DNA from: Gamarada debralockiae
Lineage: Eukaryota > Ascomycota > Leotiomycetes > Helotiales > Hyphodiscaceae
DNA: 24,100 bases
Assembly (NCBI GenBank): GCA_002803225.1
Contig: NXFV01001441.1
Location: forward strand, 1-24,100
Direction: 5' to 3'
Below the pieces are notes generated by a model. It worked only from the letters and a program-made list of their open reading frames with translations, was not told the DNA's origin and ran no database searches. The translations under genes were made by a program, and so were the position numbers. This document shows positions 1 through 7,104 of this stretch, in pieces; the first letter of the stretch is position 1, and each line of letters begins with the position of its first letter.

Positions 1-115
1 GCATCCTGAGCACCATAATATGGGACCCATTTTGGCCTCCCTGCGTGCCCCGGCTACAATTTCCTTACCGAATTTTGCCCGGGAATCAGTTTCTGCTTCC
101 TTACAGGTTCCTAGA
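1..115 (+). repeat. Dispersed repeat, right-hand (B) block, copy 1
   Basis: This stretch aligns almost end to end with 4967-5070. Shared landmarks are CCCATT(T/C)TGGCCTCC, TGCCCCGGCTA, AATTTTGCCCG and CTTACAGG(G)TTCCT. Most differences between the copies are C/T or G/A transitions, plus one or two small indels. No coding content is evident. In the second copy this block lies directly downstream of the A block and the GAGC-rich stretch. Here the block stands alone at the window edge, so the rest of its copy may lie outside the window. Confidence 0.75.
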
Positions 116-303
116 GGAGCAGATTTTGGATCGAGCTCGTGTAATAGGACTTCGTACCCAGGGTAACAGATGTAAAGTCTCCACTTCTGAGCCAAACTAA
201 ATAGAGTAATATCTCATCAGATCCTAAAGGCTCATTATCATTAGTTGACTACCCTTGCTAACATAGAATATGCTAGAATGAAACTTACACCTGATTCCCC
301 GAG
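116..303. other. Unassigned spacer between repeat blocks
   Basis: I see no ORF, RNA gene or repeat match here. The stretch is moderately AT-rich and separates the B block at the window edge from the A block and tandem array. It may be internal sequence of a larger mobile element, but nothing seen here shows that. Confidence 0.3.
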
Positions 304-550
304 TACCACGAAAGTCAGACTCTAATCCCATGTTCGCTGCTTCCGTTTTAGTCTCCGGGCGTGAGCAGCAGCTGCTTTAACCTGAGCTGAGGGTGAGCAT
401 ACCTGAGCCGAGGGTGAGCGTACCTGATCAGAGCCTGAGCATACCTGAGCATACCTGAGCATACCTGAGCAGAGCCTGAGCGTACCTGAGCAGAGCCTGA
501 GCATACCTGAGCAGAGCCTGAGCGTACCTGAGCAGAGCCTGAGCACACCT
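304..550 (+). repeat. Dispersed repeat A block with 21-bp GAGC tandem array
   Basis: Positions about 304-380 match 4850-4925, sharing AAAGTCA(G/A)ACTCTAAT, GTTTTAGTCTCCGG and TTTAACCTGAGCTGA. From 381 to about 548 the sequence becomes a tandem array. Its unit is CCTGAGCAGAGCCTGAGC(A/G)TA (21 bp), with two shorter 10-bp units, CCTGAGCATA, in the middle. The first two units carry the variant GAGGGTGAGC, also seen at 6760-6780. Because 21 bp is seven codons, reading frames stay open through the array on the minus strand. Those ORFs are a by-product of the repeat and not evidence for a protein. The second copy has only a short version of the array. Confidence 0.85.
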
Positions 551-639
551 AAGTTAGGGTGATTTCATTTTTTTTTATCCTAGATTCTTTCTCCATTTTT
601 TGTGTGTAATTTCCAATTACATTCAGTTCAATTCAGTAG

Positions 640-3558
640 CTAAACTATCTCAAAATGTCCTCCGCAGCCCTCCGCACCCAATATCTCACCATTCATAATC
701 CCATGTACGTAACACTCACCAATATATCGATGTTGCTTTGAACCAGCGCGTCGGAGCACGGAAGGAGTTTGCATTCCAGCAAAAACCACAATATCATCTC
801 CTAGCTTCGACGATGGCGGAACTGCTCCAACAAAACCCTGATTAGTGATGCACAACCTCCTCCCTCCCCAGCACTTGAGCGCACCACGGATGAGTACCAT
901 CATGGAAGACATATACATGTTCTCTTCTTCTTCGGGCATCATCATATCCAACGGTCTCTCTTCCAGGCGCTTCAAAAATGCCCTAAATTGATCGAATCCA
1001 TCGGAAAGATGAGACGGAGCAGGACTGCCGTTGGCGGTGAAGACCCGGTTCCCAACCACCGTTCTCCAAAGAACCTCACGCAACGAACTGTTTCCTATTC
1101 TGTCCGGGAACCGGTACTTTGCCCGTGGAGATTCAAGCACCTTATCAATGGAGGACGACACTAGGTTCATGCATTTGTCGACTGCTGACTGTTCCCATAC
1201 TTGATCCAATACTGTTGTGTATTCCCAAACACCACAAAGTTCTGCAATTGCGTCAAACGCATAGCCGTCGTTAAGATGTAATGCTCCCATATGCACTTTG
1301 GCTTTCATTTGTCGCAATCCACCAGCTCGGAAATCGAGAGATTCGTGAACAAATGATAGTTGCTGAGCTGCAGGCATCCTCGTCCAGTCAGGAACCCAAG
1401 AGGGAAGTTCCATATCTTTCTTTGGCTTTGAATCACTTGGCCCAGGTTTTAAACCAGTTTTAATGGGTTCTGAAAGTTTTGAGCTGGAGTCTGAGTCTCC
1501 TGAACCAAATTTTGAACCGTCAGCATTAGAGCCTGAGCTCTCTAGGCCGTTATAAGGAGTATATGGAGTTCCAGCTACCGCCAACATCCTAGCCACATGG
1601 CCCTCATCAACTAGGCACTCAGCTACATTGATGAATACCATTTCATCAGTCGTAGCTTCACTGTAATCGGGACTGAGTAGATGCTCCGGTAGCCGAGAGC
1701 AAATGCTGTGAATCGCGAAGATCTTGTCTCTGTTGTACGTAGCCTTGAACCAGCGACAATACATGAGCATCTCTGCGAGCGGACGCTCTTCGCCACTTTG
1801 CACCTTTCTCCGGATCTCTGCCATTGACTCAAAAGTGGCGGATGCAATGGACCGGGGAGAATTTGTGCTAACTTTCCCCTCTGGACTGATGATGAGCCCG
1901 TCCATAAGAAGACCGCCAAGAGTTGAATGTTTGGTGTGTAGTAATTCGAAGAGGGTAAGAAGGTGCTCCCACTGAATGTTAATTCCTTCGTACCGAACTC
2001 GAATCGAGCGAGCGAGTGCGGCTTCTTGGACGACCCACATGCGTTGGAACCATGGGTTTGATAGAAATTGACGAAAGATGTCGAAACGCCATGAAAGGCG
2101 CTGCGGAGCAAATTTCTTGTACAGTTCGGGCAGCGAGTCCTCTCCGCTGTAATAAGGTAGATGAAGCTCCTCCAAGACGTCTGCAGCAATTGTTGCCATA
2201 ATCTTTTTGAAAAGAGCTTTCTTGTATTCCTGTATGTTTCTGTCTGTTGTCCATGTCCAGTTAAGTCGATCTTTGAAGATTTTAGATTTATTCGTAACAT
2301 GAGACAGTGCGGCCACAATGTCGTCTTCATTCGGAGTTCCCAAAAGTTCAACAGACACTGTTGATGCTTTTCCATAAATTGTTTTCATGGAGGCAATTTG
2401 ACGGGATTTTTCAGCCCTGGCTTCGTCATTGTCGCTTTGATTAATGCAGACAGAGTCCATCCAGACTAATTTTGGCTCCCAGAACGAACTTCGATTCTTC
2501 AGGACCTCCAATGCATTAGAGGGAACCTTGAGACTTCTGCCGTTCACTATGATTTCAACTTTTTCCTTTGAGCTCCCCCAGCAGTAAGATATGGCCTCGT
2601 AACACAGTGGAGATAATAGTTTCCTTTGAAATAGCGCGCATTTAAGTGGAGCTCCTGGAGGTCTTGGATAGATGAGAAGTAACCGAATTGTATCCTCTCC
2701 AGCTGGTAGAGATGTGTATTCAAATTCTTCCAGTGGATTTTGAATTGCGTCATCATGTGGTTTGGACTCGTCCAATTTCTTCCTTTCCTGGTAGCCGTAG
2801 TAGTTCAGAAAAATGGCAAATTCCACACCCAGCCAAGTCCTCCAATCTTTCTCTGTGAAAAGATTGGTCCCTTGAATTTGCATAGAAAGATAATTGCCGA
2901 CTGTCTCTAGGAGATACATCTTGAAATGAAGCAGTGCTGCATTCTTGGCTGCCTTTATAATGAGCCGACCGAAGTCTCCGCCAATTGACCAGAGCATGTC
3001 CGCGAAAATTAATTTTAGCATGGATGTTGTTATACGAGATACGTGACGAAACAGCCTCAAAGTAGATCCAAATGCCCCGTTGGCCAGCCTGCTACCGAAC
3101 GTTGATGCCAGGAAGAGCTTGATGCCCCAGGAAATGATCGTAGATTGATAAATGCTGTGTATCAAGTGATTGATTCGAATTGAAACCATTGGTGATGAAT
3201 TATGGTGAAGGGCTAAGATAAATGCAAGCCATAAAAAGAGGGAAATAAATCTATCGAGAGTTTCTTTAATCGCTGCTTTCATGTTCTGGTGATTTTTTCT
3301 CCACAAGAGGCGATTCCAAAAAGGTTTTGCACCGACCGTAATCATTGGAAGGACATGAGAATATAGTGGCCAGTTGGCCATCGAGACAGGCGAATAGACG
3401 CTAAGTAGGTAAAACCGAAGGGACCAGATGAGCCGCGACTGAAAATACGACATATAAGGCTCCAGGAGAAGGCGAACAGATGCAAAATGTATCAGCAGAT
3501 GCTGAGATGCTGGAATGTGCGTTTCCATGGACACTACCCGTCGAATATCGCTCGCCAT
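640..3558 (-). CDS. HET-domain (heterokaryon incompatibility) protein with long N-terminal extension
   Basis: This uninterrupted 972-aa ORF carries a HET domain (PF06985) at about residues 318-520. Visible motifs are YEAISYCWGS at its start, LVWMDSVCINQ, the following KSRQIASMKTIYG, and NPWFQRMWVVQEAAL. HET proteins act in fungal non-self recognition and can trigger compartment death when incompatible forms meet. HET is a distant TIR-like fold, and its partner usually cannot be read from sequence. The C-terminal end (GDDIVVFAGMQTPSVLR, then YVHGIMNGE) is the usual conserved tail of this family. The first ~300 residues are not standard: they contain hydrophobic runs (for example about 102-118) and match no domain I know. 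Before the HET domain comes a typical YTSLPAGEDTIRLLL lead-in. The ATG at 3558 is the first in frame. No intron is needed. Partner and allele specificity are unknown. Confidence 0.9.
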   Translation of the reverse strand: MASDIRRVVSMETHIPASQHLLIHFASVRLLLEPYMSYFQSRLIWSLRFYLLSVYSPVSMANWPLYSHVLPMITVGAKPFWNRLLWRKNHQNMKAAIKETLDRFISLFLWLAFILALHHNSSPMVSIRINHLIHSIYQSTIISWGIKLFLASTFGSRLANGAFGSTLRLFRHVSRITTSMLKLIFADMLWSIGGDFGRLIIKAAKNAALLHFKMYLLETVGNYLSMQIQGTNLFTEKDWRTWLGVEFAIFLNYYGYQERKKLDESKPHDDAIQNPLEEFEYTSLPAGEDTIRLLLIYPRPPGAPLKCALFQRKLLSPLCYEAISYCWGSSKEKVEIIVNGRSLKVPSNALEVLKNRSSFWEPKLVWMDSVCINQSDNDEARAEKSRQIASMKTIYGKASTVSVELLGTPNEDDIVAALSHVTNKSKIFKDRLNWTWTTDRNIQEYKKALFKKIMATIAADVLEELHLPYYSGEDSLPELYKKFAPQRLSWRFDIFRQFLSNPWFQRMWVVQEAALARSIRVRYEGINIQWEHLLTLFELLHTKHSTLGGLLMDGLIISPEGKVSTNSPRSIASATFESMAEIRRKVQSGEERPLAEMLMYCRWFKATYNRDKIFAIHSICSRLPEHLLSPDYSEATTDEMVFINVAECLVDEGHVARMLAVAGTPYTPYNGLESSGSNADGSKFGSGDSDSSSKLSEPIKTGLKPGPSDSKPKKDMELPSWVPDWTRMPAAQQLSFVHESLDFRAGGLRQMKAKVHMGALHLNDGYAFDAIAELCGVWEYTTVLDQVWEQSAVDKCMNLVSSSIDKVLESPRAKYRFPDRIGNSSLREVLWRTVVGNRVFTANGSPAPSHLSDGFDQFRAFLKRLEERPLDMMMPEEEENMYMSSMMVLIRGALKCWGGRRLCITNQGFVGAVPPSSKLGDDIVVFAGMQTPSVLRRAGSKQHRYIGECYVHGIMNGEILGAEGCGGHFEIV

Positions 3559-4100
3559 GACAACAATTTATATGTATTATCTGATTCTCATACGAAATAG
3601 GGATCGTGTTCTGACTTTCGTTATTTTCCGCCTGGGCGAATGCTCTCATTTTGTAGTTGTCAGAAAGTGGATCAATTAGCGCCGTGGCTGCGCAGAGTTG
3701 CCTAAGCTGAACATCCTCTCATTGAATTCTAAAACTTGTGGCTGCAGAAATGCGCCATTGCTTAAAACCCATGCAATCAGAATTCTAAACGAGGCTAAGA
3801 CGACATCCTAGCTTATTTCCAAAAATGTCTTTCTACGTTTTCTCCAACGGTAGATAAAAGTCACCAATGTTTTCAAAACGGCAACGTTGGTAATGTAGAA
3901 GGGATCGAAATGCGAGTATAGCGCTTCCCGATTGCGCTGTGAATCAAGAGAGGTAACGACTGTATTATTGGAGTGTGAACTGCCTGAAGAAAGAAGAAGA
4001 AGAGCTAGCTACGCGTATCGCACGATGTTTATGATGCCCATGGGTCACGTGTCTGCGAGCCACGTGCCAGCTGACCATGTGATCAACCACGAACCATATA
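3559..4100. promoter_or_regulatory. Upstream region with paired CACGTG boxes
   Basis: No convincing gene is present; a short plus-strand ORF at 3932-4192 has no recognisable features and runs into an inverted-repeat element. Two exact CACGTG palindromes at 4046-4051 and 4061-4066 lie 15 bp apart, with a third at 4351-4356 (as CACGTGACGT). CACGTG is the core of bHLH/Cbf1-type sites in ascomycetes. The motif alone proves nothing about use, and the pair lies about 500 bp upstream of the HET gene start. Confidence 0.25.
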
Positions 4101-4198
4101 ACCCCGCTACAGTAATTTTACACTTAGTTCTTGAACAAATCAGATTGATTATTTTACAATGGTTGATTACTCCGACTACGCAACTAAGGTAGCGGGGT
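4101..4198. mobile_element. Small MITE-like inverted-repeat element
   Basis: The segment begins ACCCCGCTAC and ends GTAGCGGGGT, a perfect 10-bp terminal inverted repeat. The roughly 78-bp interior is AT-rich and non-coding. The 98-bp size and terminal repeat fit a miniature inverted-repeat transposable element or solo remnant. No clear target-site duplication is visible: the flanks read CATATA on the left and GCTGTT on the right. A chance inverted repeat or hairpin is therefore not excluded. Confidence 0.45.
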
Positions 4199-4611
4199 GC
4201 TGTTCATCACAATCTCTCTATTCACTAATCATTCCCTTATTATATAAATAAAGAGGGATCCGATTATTGATGTTATAAAGAAGAGAAAGCAATGCTAGCA
4301 AATAGCAGATAAGTAATTTCAAACCTAGAATAGAAAGTATTTATATAGAGCACGTGACGTCTAATTGAACCTAGCAAATCCCATTATGGAGGAATACCGA
4401 CTACACGCAGTTGAAACTAAAGGGTAGAATCCCAGTACCCAGCGAGGATAAGCTCTAATAGCTCTGAATTACGTTAAGAACTAACCCTAATTTTGTCATT
4501 GTTACCACAATGTCTAAAATACTTTAAAATTGTTAGGCGAAGGAGTTCTTTCCTAAGGAAGAAGATTGAAACTTGGGGAGACAAACTTCTAGAGAATCTA
4601 CGCACAGTCAG

Positions 4612-4644
<33 letters not shown>

Positions 4645-4849
4645 TTTGAAAAGTTTCATTCTATAGAGTTTGTCTTTAAGTTGCTAATGCTAGCCCTTTT
4701 TCATGGTTCATGTTATCACAATAGACAATCTACATTGACACAAGCAACACGGGCCTCTCAGAATTTCCTACTTCTAATCATTTAGAAATGATAAACATGA
4801 GCATTACAGAAATCCACATCTGTAATATACCGCTTATAGCGGTGAAAGC
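4199..4849. other. AT-rich intergenic DNA
   Basis: No gene is supported. The stretch holds several TATAA-like runs, one CACGTG at 4351, a TA microsatellite at 4612-4645, and a short perfect hairpin ACCGCT-TAT-AGCGGT near 4829-4843 just before the second dispersed-repeat copy. The short ORFs on both strands around 4474-4785 are opened by the TA repeat itself. Confidence 0.4.
4612..4645. repeat. (TA)n microsatellite
   Basis: A nearly pure run of alternating T and A, about 33 bp long, is interrupted by one C near 4620. It is the cause of the Ile/Tyr-repeat ORFs read through it. Confidence 0.95.
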
Positions 4850-5070
4850 AGTACAAAGTCAAACTCTAATTTCATCCTCGCTGGTTCCGTTTTAGTCTCC
4901 GGACGTGAGCTGCTGCTGGTTTAACCTGAGCTGATAGTGAGCCTGAGCGCGCCCTGAGTTTGCCTGCGCACTATAATGTGGAACCCATTCTGGCCTCCTG
5001 TGTGCCCCGGCTATAGTTTCCTTATCTAATTTTGCCCGAGAATTTGTTTCTACCCCCTTACAGGGTTCCT
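4850..5070 (+). repeat. Dispersed repeat, copy 2 (A block, short GAGC stretch, B block)
   Basis: This copy has all parts in order. The A block (4850-4925) matches 304-380, a short GAGC-rich stretch follows (4926-4960), and the B block (4967-5070) matches 1-115. The array is collapsed to a few GAGC/CCTGAG motifs, compared with about nine units in copy 1. Where the copies differ they mostly show T for C or A for G, which is what repeat-induced point mutation would leave. No ORF spans it. The direction and intact order make this the better guide to the element's structure. Confidence 0.75.
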
Positions 5071-5244
5071 GCTTTGGTATACTTTCAAAATTGAATATTC
5101 AAGAGCTATTTGATCGCTAAGGCTACTTATTCGCCTTTCAAGTTATTCAAATCCAACAGCCACTATGAAAACCATCTTGGATATCGTGAATGAATACGAT
5201 CAGTAAGCCCTTTCATATCTGGCCATTTCTATACTCCAGCACGC

Positions 5245-6362
5245 TCAAACATTCTTGTTTCTTCGTTTCATTTTATCCCTCATTAAGTTCTTGCTTCTAT
5301 CCGCCTCCTCCAAGTTTTCAAATTTTGCCAAACCTGCTGCGCTATATCCCAACATATCAACTCTCTGTGGGAATATAGCACCTGACTTTCCAGCAAAGAG
5401 AGCATCAAGCCGATCTGGCTCGCCCCCAGCCACAGCAACATTGTTCATAAAGCCATTTAAATCCTGCACGTTTGGTGCTCGACCGGTGAAGTTAGGTATT
5501 TCATTTCCCTTCAGCACCGCCGCTTGAACAAACGTTACGGCGAACTCAACCCAAGCAGCCTTCAGCATCCTCGGCTGCTGGTGCTCGACGAAACTCAATT
5601 CTAGATATACCATCTTCGAGGAGTTGGAAATTCCAACCAAAGTATTTGTCATCGCCATTGTTCATTAACGCAACTATTTCGGGAATAGTATAGCAACTGT
5701 CGATAAGTGTGAAGCACGTTGCTAACTTATTGTCTGAAAATTAATGGTTGTCATAAATATTACTCTTGACTCAGAGATTGCATCTTCGCCTACTTAGCGA
5801 GAGTGCTTCAGAGGCAGACTCGAAGTATACGATGCTCTGACAGATTGCTTTGATTGCTACTAAGGTCCAGGATCCTGCATTATCGAAGGGAGATCGATGT
5901 ACATGAATGCCACAGGATGTATTGACATTGATAATTGTAACTTCGTGAAGGTGGTTCCAGACATATTGGACGTGCTCACAGAAGCGCGGGCCAGTAGTAA
6001 ATTCGAGTACAAGTGAAACAAGCTCCAGAGGCCCTAAAGAATATCATATTAGTAAACAATTGTCAAATGTGGTTAATCAAATGCTTACATTTTGTTAGAG
6101 AGGTTGTTTCAATAGATTTGTCTTTTGTCAGGACCCATTCTCCATACTTGGGGTCGCCCTCATGACTACTCTCAACTATTTCGATCTCTTGGTGTATTCT
6201 TGCTACCCAATCTGGTGCATCCTCATTGTAGCTGGCAGCAATTGCGTATGCGAAGTGCGTGAGGCTTGGAGCATCATTTTCCTCGTCAGATCTGCCCGTA
6301 AGCATAAAATCAGCTTCAATCCCGATTTCGAATCCTGTTATTGCCAAAAGATCCCAAGACAT
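5245..6362 (-). pseudogene. Fungal amidoligase (Amidoligase_2-like), three exons, one-base frameshift
   Basis: Exons are 6362-6089, 6033-5794 and 5733-5245. Introns of 55 and 60 bp have GT-AG ends and CTAAT or TGAC branch sites. The spliced product shows family marks in order: TGFEIGIEADF (metal-site motif, usually G-x-E-x-E), GEWVLTKDKSIE, PLELVS, SCGIHVH preceded by NVNT, FESASEAL, then KYFGWNFQLL and RIEFRRAP. This family belongs to the glutamine-synthetase-like COOH-NH2 ligases predicted to join amino groups to carboxylates, with substrates unknown in fungi. Near 5555-5565 the frame breaks: the EFRRAPAAEDAE frame reaches a stop within a few codons, while AWVEFAVTFVQAAV continues in another frame. 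One surplus base explains it, giving a notional ~333 aa, normal for the domain. The disrupted base could also be an assembly error. Both sides are flanked by repeat relics. Confidence 0.75.
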
Positions 6363-6689
6363 CTTAAAAGAGTTGAGAGGCCGGATTGTGAGTTTGTCAA
6401 ATTTTTGTTCGTTATAGCAAAAGCGGGAATCGCGAAGCTGAAGTAGAACAATTCCTGCTAATGACTATCGAAGAGACAAAGACAATACTTGTTGAGAAAA
6501 TTTCTCTTTTTGAATAAAAATCCCGATAGCCGTAGGCAGTGGCCCGCAGCGTAACGAAATCTATTTTCATAGAGGTCTTGTTCGAGATCCTTATAAGCCT
6601 CTTTGGGCTCCAAGGAATAATCGTCAAAACTTAATAAAATGACATAACACGCGTTCTAAGCCAACATCTAGCCTCATTAGTTAAGCGGG
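6363..6689. other. Intergenic DNA upstream of the amidoligase relic
   Basis: No gene or domain is recognisable. A 71-codon minus-strand ORF (6412-6627) has no family features. The stretch probably contains the former promoter of the amidoligase gene, but I see no distinct element. Confidence 0.3.
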
Positions 6690-6796
6690 TACTGCTCAGG
6701 TTATCCAGGAACTGCTCAGGGACTACTTAGGTTGCTCAGACAGCTCAGGTGAGCTAGCTAAGCCGAGGGTGAGCTGAGGGTAATTAGCGCCTGAGG
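6690..6796. repeat. Degenerate GAGC/GCTCAGG repeat relic, copy 3
   Basis: The stretch contains repeated ACTGCTCAGG and TTGCTCAG motifs, then AGCCGAGGGTGAGCTGAGGGT. The latter matches the variant units at the left end of the array at 381-420. The first half has the motif as GCTCAGG and the second half as GAGC/CTGAGG, so the two halves are in opposite orientation. It is more decayed than the other copies and lacks clear A and B blocks. Confidence 0.6.
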
Positions 6797-7104
6797 AGAA
6801 GCGGCTATGCTTACTAACCGAATGTTGAAGGGTTAGAGTGTAACTACCAAAGTAATTCAGCATCACAAATCAGAATACGGTGGGCTGTCTCGACCTCTGT
6901 GCTATGACCTCAACTCAGGCCGTCATACCTTACGATCAGGTAGATTGTTACAGAAACCATAGAACAATTTTCAGAAGCTAAGGGAACTATGATATGGTAG
7001 TGCAGGTGCTGTATGTAGAGCAATAGAGCGAAACTCTAACTGATTCATATTTCATTTCCGTATTCTTATATATCTACCATTCTTCGCCATTACGCTCAAT
7101 ATAT
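6797..7104. other. Intergenic DNA between repeat relic and TENA-like gene
   Basis: I find no gene, RNA or repeat here. It lies downstream of the minus-strand gene ending at 7105 and should contain that gene's 3' untranslated region. Confidence 0.3.

Noticed and set aside
322..548. Two overlapping minus-strand ORFs with a heptapeptide repeat
   Set aside because: The 21-bp unit equals seven codons, so any frame without a stop in one unit stays open. There is no other sign of coding.
381..548. Possible CRISPR array
   Set aside because: The units are contiguous with no unique spacers, and the genome is eukaryotic. It is a simple tandem array.
1623..2375. 250-codon minus-strand ORF and other frames inside the HET gene
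   Set aside because: They overlap the HET coding frame, which carries all recognisable motifs.
4829..4843. Perfect 6-bp stem hairpin ACCGCT-TAT-AGCGGT
   Set aside because: Too short to interpret. No U-tract or conserved context makes it a terminator or RNA.
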